DNA from: Sequoia sempervirens
Lineage: Eukaryota; Streptophyta; Pinopsida; Cupressales; Cupressaceae
Direction of reading: 5' to 3'
DNA length: 64,000 nucleotides
NCBI GenBank assembly: GCA_007258455.2
Contig: VDFB02344353.1
Location: forward strand, 1 to 64,000
Positions 34,611 to 47,637 of the stretch are shown here, in pieces (within the stretch, counting starts at the first letter, position 1; the number at the start of each line of letters is the position of its first letter). A model generated the notes under the pieces. The model saw nothing but the letters and a program-made list of their open reading frames with translations, was not told the origin of the DNA and searched no databases. The position numbers and the translations under genes were made by a program.

Positions 34611-35234
34611 TGATGAGGTATCCTCAAGTCTCAGACTTTAGTCAATTAATGTCATATCAACGAAGGTGGTGTCCAAGGTTATTTGCAAAAGGAATTTGGG
34701 TATCCTATTCTAATGAAAAATTTTAAACCAAACAAAGAATGCTTATACTTGAAAATAAATTTACAAATTTGAAATTCTAATCTATGGAAAAATTGATAAT
34801 CAATTGAAAGATTGGTTAAAATCTATTGTAATAAAATAAAATTTATTTAACTACTAATTTGTTAGAAATAATTTTTCTTGAAGTACTCTACTATTTCTCT
34901 TATCTTTCCACAAAATGTAAGACATTAGAAGAACATATAAACAATCCAAACCTACCTATCTACAAAATATAAGATTTTACCATTATAAATAATGTAGTTT
35001 TTCTATCTACAAAATGAAATATTTTCACATCACAAGCTAATGTAGAAGAACATATTAACAAACAATAAAAACTTTATATCTATGGAATGAAATATTTTCC
35101 TATCACATAAACATGCAAAATGACATAATAGATAGCACATATAACATGCACAAATTGAACCTACAAGTATAAATGATACAAACACAATTACTCAAACATA
35201 ACTATAATCCATAACCAAGCTACTTATCTCTACT
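34611..35234 (-). mobile_element. LTR-R1, copy D (5' LTR, truncated)
   Basis: Begins TGATGAGGTATCCTC on the plus strand, collinear with copy A until CTTATCTCTAC near 35234. There the sequence switches to a plus-strand Ty3 integrase, so its outer half is lost. Confidence 0.7.
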
Positions 35235-35770
35235 AATTTGACTAATATGTATAACGAGAACACCATAAATTGTTATTTGAAAATACTTGGAGTCTTATGG
35301 GCCTATTTAATAACTAATTTCCAAGTGTTGCTCATTTCAATTGGGATATGGATTAGATGTTGCTTTGCCAATACAATATATGGTACCCAATATTAGAATA
35401 GCAAGCACATAAATATTAAATTACAAGGAGTCAAATAACAAAAATATTAATGGAGTTGAAAAAATTGATGAAAAGAGGCTTTTAGTTGTTTACAATCAAT
35501 GTAGGAAAAATTCACCAAAAATCTTGGCATGATAGAAACATCAATAATCAAACCTTCCAAATTGGAGATTCAATCCTATTATATGAGAGCAAATTAAAAA
35601 ATCTAGGAAAAACTAAAAACATGATGGCTTATGCCATGAAAAAACCATGATATCTTACTCTTATGAGGCATAAAATTGAAGACTTTGCAAGGTGTTGGAT
35701 GGATATATCAATGACACAAGATTGAAACCTTACCATCACGAAGATTGAGGGATGGGCTGAATCTAAATCG
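35235..35770 (+). pseudogene. Ty3 integrase C-terminal fragment
   Basis: In three frames the segment reads LGYGLDVALPIQYMVPNIRI (about 35335-35400) and QTFQIGDSILLYESKLKNLG (about 35550-35610), the standard phrases of plant Ty3 integrase C-termini (ELVYGxEVVLPIE; FxxGDxVLLYDSRxK). A relic with many stops. It may belong to the same element as 36240-40341, but its order relative to gag there argues for separate or rearranged copies. Confidence 0.6.
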
Positions 35771-36239
35771 AGTTTGATATAGATAAGAGTAACTTGTACA
35801 ATATGTAGCATATTTTTATAAAAAAAGTGTGTATTACTTCAATTAATTCAAATTTTGATAGTTGACTATCCATCAAATCAGCATTAAAATTATAATGATA
35901 AAAATGGAGGGGAAAAGGGCACCTAGGTGTGGTAATTCAAAACTTGTTGTTGTAAGTCAATATAAGGGATGTGAGATTAACAAAGAAAACACACAAATGA
36001 TTAACACTAGATTTGAGAGAGGTGTAGAGAATCAAGATCTATTATAATTAAGATTTTAAATAAAATTGACTAGTGAGTCAAAGAGTAGACCTATGAAGTT
36101 AGCTAAAATGTTGAAGTGCACAAGTGATGAGCTCCAAGATAAATTGTTAAAATTAGTTAATAGTTGAGGTTAAGCAAAGCTAAAATAATACAAAGAAAAG
36201 TGAAGGTTAGAAGGAAAATAGGGTATAATTGAATGAAAT

Positions 36240-37860
36240 GGCTACAATAACACTAATTGAAACCATTGGCATCCCTTGATAAAATATAAGATATACGTGG
36301 AAGGAAAAGTAGGTTGATAAGGATGGAGCATTTTAAAAAATCCCCACCAATACACTCTATCCAAAAGAAATATTAAGTAAATGCATGTCACCCTCATTGA
36401 AATAGATCATGAGAAATTTAATCAAGGATGATTACCTCTAACTAGAGTAAATAAGAATATAAGCATATAAGAATAGGTGTACAAGAGTGTAGGGGATCTA
36501 AAACTAGACATATGGGAAAATTTTGTAAACTTCTATGAGGAACATGCTTAGGTGAGGTTGATTATAAGCGACATCCATTCATATTTCATATACCTTGACT
36601 GACCTTACCAAATCATGGAAAAGGATATTAAAGTGATTAAGGGGTTGTGGGATAATAGAGAGCCGCCCATAAAGAAAAAGGTAAAGAATGAGAAGCTAAT
36701 GACATTGATTGGAGCAAGTTTTGATGGAAGAAATTTGGTAGTAAAAGACATTTCAAACCCTATAGCATAGTACACCATAATGGGGATTAATTACAAAGTC
36801 TACTATACAAATGTAATGATTCAACCATTGTACAACAATCTTGATAGTGTTCAAGATTAAAATTAATTGAAAAGACTTTGATTTATGTGAAACTCTCCAT
36901 GAGTCTAGTTGTTGGAGAATCTTGATAGGATAAAATGGAGCTAGTACACATTCTAATATGGATCCCTAATTTTGTTTCTTGCATTCAATTTCATGAGGAA
37001 ATTACCAGGTGTTCATGGCTATAGAATGAGAAATCAATAGAAGCACATACAAGTGCACACATAATATTTCCAATTAGAAACCAAATATAGATGAGTATAC
37101 AATGATTTTATCAAGAATTTTTAGTTAGAGATGTAGGAAAGGTATATAATTTCATGACATAATTAGAAAAATACCAAAATCAAATAATTTATTGTAGATG
37201 TGGATTTTGTATACATGGAAGTAGTGGATTATTGCACATCTTGAGTATGGTTACCATATGAGTTTTTTGATGATATTATTTATACAAATACACAAATTTT
37301 ATTAGCCCTACCAAAGCATCCTAAGTCAAATAAATTTGGAACATATTATGAGTTTATGTATATGAAAACCAAATAAGAGGTTCAAGAAATATTCAAAAGA
37401 AGGAGAAGGCAACAAAACAAATTTCTATACAATTTGACCCTATGAAACTAACTATGACATAAATATCTAACTCTCCTCTGACCATACAAAAATAACAAAA
37501 AGAGAATGAAGTGTGGAGGTGAAATGGATTGAAAATTTGTTCCCCATCCTATGAAATTAGATATTCAAAGAGACATCAAACCCTAAGAGAGGAGGAACTA
37601 AATAAGAAATCTCTAAATAATGGGGCAAAGAGAAAATTACCCACCACACCAACATGAAAGGAGAAACAAGGTGGGGAATAGTCATAATCACCAACCAAGG
37701 CTAAAAAAAAAAGCACAATTAAAAATGAATGAAAATAAGAGAAATGAAGAAGCTAAACCCTCAAAAGGGAAAACTAGACAAAAGAAAAAGGCTAAATGCA
37801 CATTCGTGCAAATATCTATGAAGAAGAAAAAGATCAAAAGGGAAGGAAGAGGAAGTGCTA
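36240..37860 (+). pseudogene. Possible gag-like remnant with Lys-rich tail
   Basis: Broken frames. Around 36950-37250 the reading resembles a divergent gag without a diagnostic motif. A 90-residue frame at 37620-37892 is strongly basic, with KKKAQLKMNENKRNEEAKP and KKKKIKREGRG, as nucleic-acid-binding tails of gag proteins are. Confidence rests mainly on position upstream of R3. Confidence 0.3.
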
Positions 37861-39818
37861 CACCCATGGAAACTATACTATACAAAGTTTAAACCTTGAA
37901 ACAAACACCAGATATAAAAAATATGCATTGAATAGTAGTCACAACAAGCAAGTAATTTGTTTTTATAGATACCTTGGATTACCTCTTCGATACCTTGCTC
38001 TATCACACAAGAAACAAAGGATTTCCTTGTAGATTAATTAAAAAAACTCTAACAAAAGATAAAAGAGGCTTTCAATATATAGAGTACAAATAAAAAATAA
38101 TACAATGGAGGAATTTGTGGAGGAACTTAAACTATCTCCAAGGGAAAAAAATATAGGTACAATTTCTTCAAGATGTGGAGCTAAGTTCCAAACATAAAGT
38201 AGATACATTGATATACCAACCAAGGGAAAACAAGGATAAATAAAAAACTAAAGCAAGGAAATATTATAGTATCTTCGTTCAATCTAAAGAGGTATATGTT
38301 CCCTCTATCTCTAGGGAAAATAAGCATAGGGATGATAAAAGAAGAAAACAAGGGGAAAGAAAGCACATCAAAAGAAGTGGGAATGGGCCATAGTAAAGGA
38401 TAAAGTATAATAGGTGGAGAGGAAGAAAATATTAACATGGGTAGGAGGTAGGAAAACAAATAGATCAACATGTCCCACCATAAGATGACATTTTGGACAA
38501 TAAGTTTGATAAAATAGAAGAGGGAAAAATCTAGACAAACAAGGCTAAAAGAATTATGGAGGAAACAACAACTGATCCAACTCTTGAATCATCATAAATA
38601 GCTCCTGCTACTATATTTTCCTCTATTGCTATTGGATCTATCAATAGATCAATGAGCTCTTGTAAGGTATGCTTTCAACCACCAAGGTCAAAACCTAATC
38701 CCTTTCCCCACTATCCTATTTATTGATAGGTTAAGTCAAGCTCTTCTCCTCGCCTAGAGAATAGATACCTAAGAGTCAAGTGATCATCACTACATTGTGA
38801 TCATAGTTATTTCATTCAATGGATAAAATCAAAGAGTTTATTGCTCGATAGAAGCAACTATTAGAGGTCACTTTGGTGCCAACTTTTCTTACATACACCA
38901 TTAGGGCCACATGTGGTTTATCATAACTTTATTAATTTAGAAGTTTAATATTAGAGATATACTACAAAGTAATGCTAGAGTGCATGTTGACACGGTATAT
39001 GACTACCAATGAGACATTAAAGAAAATATTGGTCAAAATTTAATCACAATTACTAAAAAATATTGTAGATTTTTCTTTACCTTTGGAACAACAAGTGGGA
39101 GCAGTGATTAGTAGATTATTCATAGAAAAGAAGATTGGGTGATCTAAAGGCTAGATCAAAGAAGGAAGTTTTAGCAAAATATGAGAAAAAGTAGTCAACA
39201 AATATTAGAGAAAAATGTGTCACATATCATATATAGCTAAATATTGAAATTAGCAACATGGAGGGGACATATTGCAACATAAATACACTATATCGATATT
39301 TTTTGGGCTGGCCTACCTCCACCAAAGCCTTGTAAATTTAGATAGATAATGTAGAGAACTAGATGGTATAATTATCCAAGTCATATGAAGCCATGGAAGA
39401 CTCAGATGGGGCTATTAGGGCACATATTGAGAAACTTCATACTTAGTGCCATAGAGCTAACATCATTATCCAAAGACAAAATGATTGAGGGAAGTGGTAA
39501 TTTGTAACTACCTCCAATAAAAGGCCTCTTAGTTGATATAGGAAAATTGATAGACTTTATTGGAATTCCTTCTTTGATCAGTGATGGTGAAGTTTTATTG
39601 ATCACAATTAATGGATAGGTCCATCACTTGCAATAGGCCACTCTTCAATAGAATAATACATATAATTAGTTTTAAACTATTTGCAAAAATAGACTACCTT
39701 AAGATAAATTGTGATACAATTTTGGGAAAATTTTGACAACCTCACATTTTCTTTTTAAATAGTGATGGATAGAGCCAACATGTATTAAGGACAAGACATA
39801 GTTTAAGCTAGGTGATAA
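37845..39818 (+). pseudogene. R3 element body, copy 2: coiled-coil extra ORF
   Basis: Collinear with 23005-24899. Conceptual fragments include MEEFVEELKLSPREKNIGT (about 38110) and AMEDSDGAIRAHIEKLHTQC (about 39395-39455), both predicted helical. Near 39540, KIDRLYWNSF and related frames are shared with copy 1. Stops are frequent. The polypurine equivalent before the LTR is GCTAGGTGATAA. Confidence 0.45.
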
Positions 39819-40341
39819 TGTTGATAGGATAGAGCCAATATTCCATTAGGTTGAAAACTTGAAAGGACAAACTAATAGAAGCCAATGGAAAAAAAGTTCA
39901 TAAGGGTGCCAAAGGTTGGCCTCAAGATAACACATCCCTAAACATTGCATGAACAACCAAAGATGTTGTAGGTCAAAGGAAGACAATGTGGAACTCTCAA
40001 ACAACTTAAAACATGATCCTATCTATAGTGAAGCTATGGAAACACCTAATATGTACTGCATTGAGACAGTCATGTAACAAAACAAAGGAGAGAACTTATA
40101 AACGAGATACATATGAGATACTTAGGTAAGAGTAGAGTAGTGAGAGAAGAGAATAAGATATTAAAAATGTTATATGAGATGTACTGTAATGGATATATGA
40201 TAATGCATTGCACAATAATATGATGAATATATAACAAGTCTCTAAAGATTATATATGTATGAGTGATGTATAAAAGTATGCTTATTTTGATTCGTGTTTT
40301 TCTATAATCCACACATATGTTCTAATTCTCTTTATTATTCA
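39819..40341 (+). mobile_element. R3 element 3' LTR, copy 2
   Basis: TGTTGATAGGATAGAGCC to TTATTATTCA, 523 bases, matching 24900-25411. From 40342 to 40698 nothing was recognised. Confidence 0.6.
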
Positions 40342-40698
40342 AAATTCAATCGATGACTATTTTTCAAATTTGGCAAATAGATACCTATAGACATTCATTT
40401 TGCTTGAGTAGATTCCTTAATTGAAAATAATGACCATTCCGTACCAATTTATGAATAATTGCATAAGGTTAAGCAATTCATTATTACTAAAAATCGTCAA
40501 GAATTTGTGCAAAGGGATTTCAAGCATTGACACAACTTCTACAATCTTTCAAGAGCAATATTAGGGTTTTAGAGCATACAAATAGGTAAATAAAATTCAC
40601 TCTATTTTGAATTGCGTTTATTTTAGTTTTTCTTTTGAAATCACATAAATTAAGATTTATAGTACATAGTGAATTTTTTGGTGTTATAAGGAAAAGCC

Positions 40699-41100
40699 CT
40701 AGGGGAGAGGGGGCCATAGTGGAGTGGGGTTCAATAGTGGGGATAGAAGTAGTCCTTAGTGGGCCCCATAGTGGAGCACCTTAATATCTAATTGCAAAAC
40801 ACCTTTTATCCATAAAGTACATAAACTGACAAATCATGTGATGCCACATGAGCACACCAATAAAACATGACTTAGTGCACCACTATCGGTCTCACTTTTT
40901 TTTTGGGCCTTTTTGGATACGTCAACAAAAAGCATGTTGATGTGGCATCATATTTGATGATGTGTCCCTAAAACAAAATATAGAAGCATGTGAGTTGCCA
41001 AATAAAATGTTGTACAAAATTGGAGGTGATTTAAAATTTTCACATAAGATTTTGAGAAACGTGAAGTGAGGGTGCTCCAGTATGGGCCCCTCTCCCCTAG
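40699..41100. mobile_element. MITE candidate with 26-bp TIRs
   Basis: 402 bases bounded by CTAGGGGAGAGGGGGCCATA at the left and, on the minus strand, CTAGGGGAGAGGGGCCCATA at the right, continuing with TGGAG in both. Inside the left arm TAGTGG-type units recur (40714, 40729, 40755, 40768) and a CACTATCGG lies near 40880, like subterminal repeats of a DNA transposon. No ORF and no convincing target duplication, so the superfamily is open. Confidence 0.6.
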
Positions 41101-41424
41101 TTAGGTTAAAACTCAAAAAACTCTAGCTGCAACACAAACTAGACTTTTTATGTTCTTTTCAATGTTGACTTTTTTATTATAAATCTTGATGAAAAAATTA
41201 ATCATTTTGTGAAATATTGCCTTCCTAAATAATTCATTTAGACTGCTCACCTTCAAAATATTTTCATACTGATTATGACTAATATCCTCCTACACTGAAC
41301 ACTCTATGATGAAATGCTATTCAGTTTCACCTCTTTACTTAGAAAATGCTAAAAAAAAAATTTCCAATCTTCCTTGGCAGCCGCATCTTGAGGATAAATA
41401 TGGAGAATTGAGGACAAATATGGA

Positions 41425-41562
41425 GAAGTTTATTTTCATTAAGAGACATTCATTGGAAAAACAAATCCTTTAACAACTCCCTTGTGTTGATCTCATACCT
41501 GGAAGTGGTAAGTGTCGCATGATGGCTCCTGTGCATGTGTTATAACCAATGTCAATTCTCGG
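41425..41562. repeat. R2 conserved block, copy E, left part
   Basis: Matches 10486-10624 (CATTAAGAGACATTC, CCTGGAAGTGGTAAGTGTCG, ATGGCTCCTGTGCATGTGTT). It is cut at CAATTCTC, after which unrelated sequence begins GGGCCGACTTAACC. Confidence 0.75.
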
Positions 41563-42712
41563 GCCGACTTAACCAACACACTCTAAGCGCTGACTGCTTA
41601 GGTGTCCGGGCTTGTGGACCCCACTAAACTAAATTTTTCGTTCCCTATTTCAGTTTCGAGGGATTTTGTTATCGTAGCTTTTTTTTCCCTTCGTTCTCAC
41701 ATGAGGTGTTTTCATTTCCACCGTTAAACAAAATCTCTTAAAATGCATTATGAATGAAAGAAAGGTGAACTATGTAAAGGAAATCACATTAGCTTATTCT
41801 TTTTTTACTCCCACATTCAACGCTAGATTAAATATGGTGTAATAAACCCTTACAAATACCTCGTTGAAAGAAAAAAGAAAGCATGGATTTAGAAGCTTTT
41901 AATATTATCTAATAAAGCGCATTAATTTAACAATAAAGTATTTTTTTTATATAATAGTTGCGCAGGAGATGCCTTAAATGTAGGCTAGTTTAATTAAACC
42001 TACGAACTATGTATTACTATTATTTCTTTCATAATTTTTTTTCTTCAAATTTAAAATAATAAATTTTAAAAATGTTTTGTTAAAAAATGTTTATCTAATA
42101 CGATATTTATAAACTAAAATAAATCTAAATACAATAAAAATCTAATTTTATTTTATAAACTAAAATAATTTTAAACACAATAAAATCTCTTAATTAAATG
42201 AAGTATAATAATCTCTTAAGTAAATAAAAATAATTATTATTATTACAAAATAGTTCTTAAATAAACTTTTATAGAATTTTAATATTTTAAAATATTTAGT
42301 TGTATTTCAATTTTTATATATGATCTTAGGTAAATAAAAAATTAAACAATTATTAGATAATTTTATTTTTTTTAAATATTTTTTTTTCCCTGATACTTTG
42401 TTTTACTATTATATCCATTCTTTATTTAGTTTATGATAAGTAAAAGTATGGTTATAATCTAATGGAGAATCATTATTGTTTAATATTTTTAATTTAATAA
42501 AACTAAAACATTTTTTTTTATGAATGATAAAAAAGAAAGAAAATGATATTAAATTTGAATGTTATAAATATGCCTACAATTTTAATATAGACTATAGAAA
42601 TATTATATCTTCAATATATTTATAATGAAACCACTTTTTTAATTCATTATTTTAAATTTTAAATTATTTGAACACCCTTATTATACACTTTTAAAATTTA
42701 TAGAACATATAA
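41563..42712. other. Insertion or replacement inside R2 copy E
   Basis: About 1150 bases that replace some 235 bases of R2. The first 80 are GC-richer (GCGCTGACTGCTTAGGTGTC); the rest is very AT-rich. No TIR, LTR edge, target duplication or coding motif was found. Confidence 0.4.
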
Positions 42713-42734
42713 TTAAAAAATGATGAAAGGAAGA

Positions 42735-43340
42735 ATAGTAACAGGGCAGTGTAGATATATTAAGTGTCAAAAGAAAATTCCACAAGAAACTGTCGTCCAA
42801 GAGACTAGATGTTTTTATTGACAGTGCAATACGTGGAAATGAGAGCTGGTTATACGACTGAAAAAACACTTAAAAATAGGTACCACGTACATGTATTTGA
42901 CATCGCTATTGATGATTTTATTCAGATGAGTTTCCCATCAGGGAGGAAGTTTATAATAATGGGCCTGTCAGCAAAATATAGAGGCACAATCAGTCTAAAA
43001 AAAATTGACCGTTGGTGTCATAATAAGTAAGTTTTACAATGTAGTTAGAGAAGATGATTCATTAGTTGAGTAGTCTAATTTCTTTTTACAATGTAGTTAG
43101 AGAAGATGATTCATTAGTTGAGTAGTCTAATTTCTTTTTTCAAAATCATGTGACAATTTTAAAATGTTCTTTGTTTTTATAGTGATTGTAGACACTTACA
43201 ATTGTTCACACTTAACCATGTCAAAATTATTTATTTATATCCTCTCGTCCACCTCAAATTTTATTAGCTAGTTAAAATCAATCAATCAATTAAGTCAATC
43301 CTTTGCACATACTTAAGTGTGATTTTAATTTAATTAATCA
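42735..43340. repeat. R2 conserved block, copy E, right part
   Basis: Resumes at CAGGGCAGTGTAGAT and follows copy A through ACTGTCGTCCAAGAG, GCAATACGTGGAAATGAGAG and GACATCGCTATTGATGATTT. It contains an exact 52-base tandem duplication at 43035-43138. Confidence 0.75.
43035..43138. repeat. Exact 52-bp tandem duplication
   Basis: Two identical units starting TACAATGTAGTTAGAGAAG, at 43035 and 43087. Identity implies a recent event or assembly artefact. Confidence 0.85.
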
Positions 43341-43429
43341 CACCCCTAATCCCATTTATCATAAAAAAATAACAATGAAATCTTCATTCATTTAATCAAG
43401 AAAATCCTCGCCCTTCATTTAGTCTATGT

Positions 43430-43660
43430 GACACACATGTGAGAAATTACATATCTTCATCTCCCTTCCTCATGATCTTGCACAAATGTGAGAGAAAATG
43501 CTTGTCTTTTTTTTTTCTCTTCTCGAAATGTCATCACACACATGTGAGATGACACTTATCCTCTTTTTTCTTTCCAATGTGTTCTCACTCTTGTAACAGG
43601 ATACTAGTCCAAATTCTCTTTCCAAGGTGCCCTCACACATGTGTGAGAGGACACTTGTCT
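43430..43660. repeat. Palindromic CACATGTG minisatellite, copy E
   Basis: Four to five units related to 17545-17745, including CCTCACACATGTGTGAGAGG (a near-perfect palindrome), CACACACATGTGAGATGAC and GACACTTGT linkers. Confidence 0.7.
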
Positions 43661-43789
43661 TGGTCCCTCTTCCCTATACATCTAGGATTCATCCTCAATT
43701 ATTGGATTTAGTCAAACAAATACTAGCATTTGGTTTTTCCTCAATTCTCCCATTTTACAATCTATCAATCTAATGATTCCATTTAACAT

Positions 43790-44335
43790 CCTCTCATTGA
43801 TCCTCAATTATTGATCATGAAATCAAATCTTAACCATCCATCCTTCATCTCCTACATCTATAAATCAAACCCTCTTTAATCCATTTGTACTGAATCTTTG
43901 GATGCTAACATTATGTTTGCAAGGTTTAGAGCACTCCACATTCACTCCCATATAATCACCAATCTTGAGTATACCCACCCAAGCTAGTGTACAATATGAA
44001 AATTCTTAGGCCATTAGAGTCTACTCAGGATTTTGGGCGCAACATCTTTTTCATCCCTAACCTCTCATGGATCCTCAACTATTGATCTTGAAATCAAATC
44101 TTAACCATCCATCCTTCATCTCTTACATCTATAAATCAAACCTTCTTCAATCCATTTGCAATGAGTCTTTGGACACTTAACATCATGTTGTAGGGTTGAG
44201 GGCACTCTACATTCATTCCCACATAATCACTAATCTTGAGTATATCCACCCAAGCCAGTGTACAATAAGGAATTTCTTGGAAGGCCATTAGAGTCTACTC
44301 AGGATTTTAAGCACATCATCTTTTTCATCCTTGTG
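43790..44335. repeat. 271-bp direct tandem duplication
   Basis: Units 43790-44060 and 44061-44335, both starting CCTCTCAT and containing AATCAAATCTTAACCATCCA and ATTAGAGTCTACTCAGGATT. They differ at scattered positions, so the duplication is not recent. 44336-45202 is AT-rich with a pyrimidine-rich 44800-44960 and no gene. Confidence 0.85.
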
Positions 44336-45183
44336 TGTATAAGAATACAAGGTTGAAGGCTTATTTCTATTATTTGTGTTTTTATTTCTATTCTTTTTCC
44401 TTATACATATTTTGACATGCTTGGTATTTTATTTGAATCCAACACATTAAAAAAATACATACTTTAGTTAGCATAGTTTTCTTAATCATTATAAATTTGT
44501 TTTATATTTTATATAGTTTCCTTTTAAAAAATAAATAAAATGAAATGATTAGTTAGTCTTTTCTTTGGATTAACTTAATGTTTAAAATTAAAAATAACAA
44601 ATAAATAAGAATAATACAAAAAATAAAATTAAAAATTAAACAAAAAATAATTAAAAAAAAAATCTACAAAAATGAGGACTTCAAATTGAAAAGGATGTGG
44701 GCTCAAAAGCCAAGTGAAACCCCTTTACTATTTAAAAATATTAAAACAAAATAAACAAAATTAAAAAAACTAACAAAAAACCTAACCTAAAACTATCCCC
44801 TAGTCCTCCCCAACTCTCCCTAACCTTCCCACCTCCCATCCCCTTCCCCTCCACTTGCACACCTTGTCTCATCCCCGCCTCTCCTCATCTAACACCAACT
44901 CACTTCCCTCCTTGCATCTTATTGTCTTTTCCTCCTCCCTATGATCCCTCCTAAGGCCAGCCCATGCCTTGCTTGTGCCCGAACCATGCCCACCATGCTA
45001 CCTATAGACACCTAAAATCATCTCATCATCAACTTAAAAAATATATTCTATAATTGATCAATTATTTGATTTTCACCATATTATTAATTAATTAATATTC
45101 AATTTATTTAATTAACAATTAGCTTACTACGTCAACTTCATTACTCATTTGAAATCAACTAATTTCCTCTTTTTCTATGGTTT

Positions 45184-45202
45184 AACTTTTAGTATTTATA
45201 AG
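45184..45202. repeat. LINE target-site duplication, left
   Basis: AACTTTTAGTATTTATAAG, matching 17 of 19 bases of 56921-56939. The pair brackets ORF1, ORF2, ORF3 and the 3' tail of the LINE. Confidence 0.75.
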
Positions 45203-46897
45203 TTTAATGGCATAGCTTTTAAGGTTATTTCATGGAGTAGACCATTGAGGAGAAGACCGTTGTGGAGAAGACTGATTGGGAGGTGGGATTGAGTAGTTTG
45301 AATTTGAACTCAATCCCTGAAAATCATGATGACTTCTAGTTTGGTCAATCTATGGATTTGGTGCTTTTTGTTGGTGTTGTTAGGAAGGATGGATCATGCG
45401 GTGTGGATGCTTTGGTGCTCTCTGTTGGCATTGTTGAGAAGGACGGAGGGTGCGGTGTGGATGTGGTCAAAGATGTGAACTCTAAGGGTAAGTTTATGGT
45501 TGAGGCTTCCAATGTAACACTCGAAAAAAAAAAAAGAATACTCACATGCTAACAAGTGTTTCCAAGAACTTTTACACATTCCAAGTGAAGTAAAAGTAAA
45601 TCATGCATATAACATGAATTATCCATAAGAGCTCAAGTGCAAATACAATAATGAACTTCATTTCATGTATCAAGATGGAATACAATACATTCATGTCAAT
45701 ATTACAACATTAATCTTATATCAATACATCTATTTCAATGTTACATCAATGAGCTTCCATCAATACATTTTTTTCAATGTTACATCAAGAACCTTCACCA
45801 ATACATATATTTCAATGTTAAATCAATAAATTTCAAAGTAAAGTTACATTTACAAATGGGCTATGTAAGCCATACAAAGTAATACATGAGTACATTCATA
45901 GCATAAAGATACTTTGATCCTCAACTGCCTTGACACCACTAGCCTTCTTGCAAGCTAAGGCCAAAAGTGTGATTAAGGCGCCTTTTTTGCCCAACCACGA
46001 AGTATATGACTTCCCCAGGTTCTTTCTAACTCGAAGAAAACCTTGGCCTTGCACAAGGAGCCTAGCAACCCAGAACAATAAAGTAGGAGGGAATTCTCGA
46101 TGCATGTTTGATGCCTATATGCCTTCCTATACTAGAAAAATATATTTCTTGCATGTGGGATGTGGCAGAGACATAAAAATTCTAGGTTTTTTAATTAATC
46201 CATCTATTTCAATGGTGCATTTGTTTGGCCAAGCATTAAAACATAAATGGTAGTTTATGAAAAGGCTAAACTACCGTCTTTGTGAGCCCATGTTTGACAT
46301 CCTATCTCAGAAGTTTCTCATAAAGAAAATAAATAATGCATTTTCCACATATAATTTCATTCAGTTTAACAATATTTACTCATACAAGCATTCTATCATA
46401 AAACATATCTCATTGCCAAGTTCTTAAATTGATATGCATAAGTACAATAATTTATGATATACAACTCACAAATGATTTTACAATTTCACTATGCATTCCA
46501 TTCTTCAAATTAATTATTCTTCAATGAATAAAAGCAAGTTTATGCAATATGCTCATTTCCATGTACATGCAAGATATCCCACATTCTATCTCCAATTGAA
46601 AGATTTAATCTTATAAACAAATTGTTGTAAATTGAAATAAAAACACACTCCAATCAAAACTTTGTATACTTTAGAGAATTGTAGTTTTCCCTTATTCCTA
46701 TGGTAATGTACACACATGTATCTATTTATATATTCAAATATTTATATATATGAATTCTTTATACTGAAGTTCAGAAATAAATCATTCCTAACACCAAAAA
46801 TTTACCAGCTACCCACTCCTAATTTCAGAACTTGTTTAATCCCCAATAAGAACAATGTTTAATTATTCATTTAGATATTCATATCTAAAATAAAATG

Positions 46898-47016
<119 letters not shown>

Positions 47017-47289
47017 CATAATTTATCAGTACAAGAACAAAATATAGTTTCAGCTAGTTAATCATTTTACATCAGAAAATTACCAAACACATACAAGGAT
47101 AAATATTGGCTCATAATTTAATATATATATCAAATTGTATATGATTATATACATACACACACAGATATATATATGTGGATTTGTTTGAAATTACATCTCT
47201 GTACAGCTTACATGTTGTTCACAAATCTTCAAAGAATCACATAGGAATCAAATGAGAGCAAAGGGAAATTTAAAAGTATAAAACATATG

Positions 47290-47430
47290 AGATAAAGGCT
47301 GACGCCTCCACTGGGGGGAGGCATTGCCTGTGGAGGGCAGCACGCGGCCTGTGGAGGGTGATGCCCCCCACAACGTAGGCCTTCCCCATTGGGGAGGGCT
47401 CGGCTGGGGGTTAAAGCCCCATAGAGAACT
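47290..47430. repeat. GC-rich imperfect repeats inside solo LTR
   Basis: CCTGTGGAGGGCAGC, CCTGTGGAGGGTGATG and related CACTGGGGGGAGGC and CATTGGGGAGGGC units stand out in an otherwise AT-rich insertion and can pair as hairpins. The minus-strand frame here (47457-47248) is probably an artefact. Confidence 0.55.
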
Positions 47431-47589
47431 TAAGTCAAACTTAAATAAGCACATCATTCAGTTAACCTAATTCTGCAAATCTTGAACTTCAACAGATACG
47501 ATGAATTCAATGCTCTGTAATTTAATTTCTTCCAAGACATATACATATTATATATATATATAAATATATATTTATAATTACACAACCCA

Positions 47590-47591
<2 letters not shown>

Positions 47592-47634
<43 letters not shown>
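47592..47634. repeat. (TA)n microsatellite
   Basis: About 43 bases of alternating TA. Confidence 0.9.
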
Positions 47635-47637
<3 letters not shown>

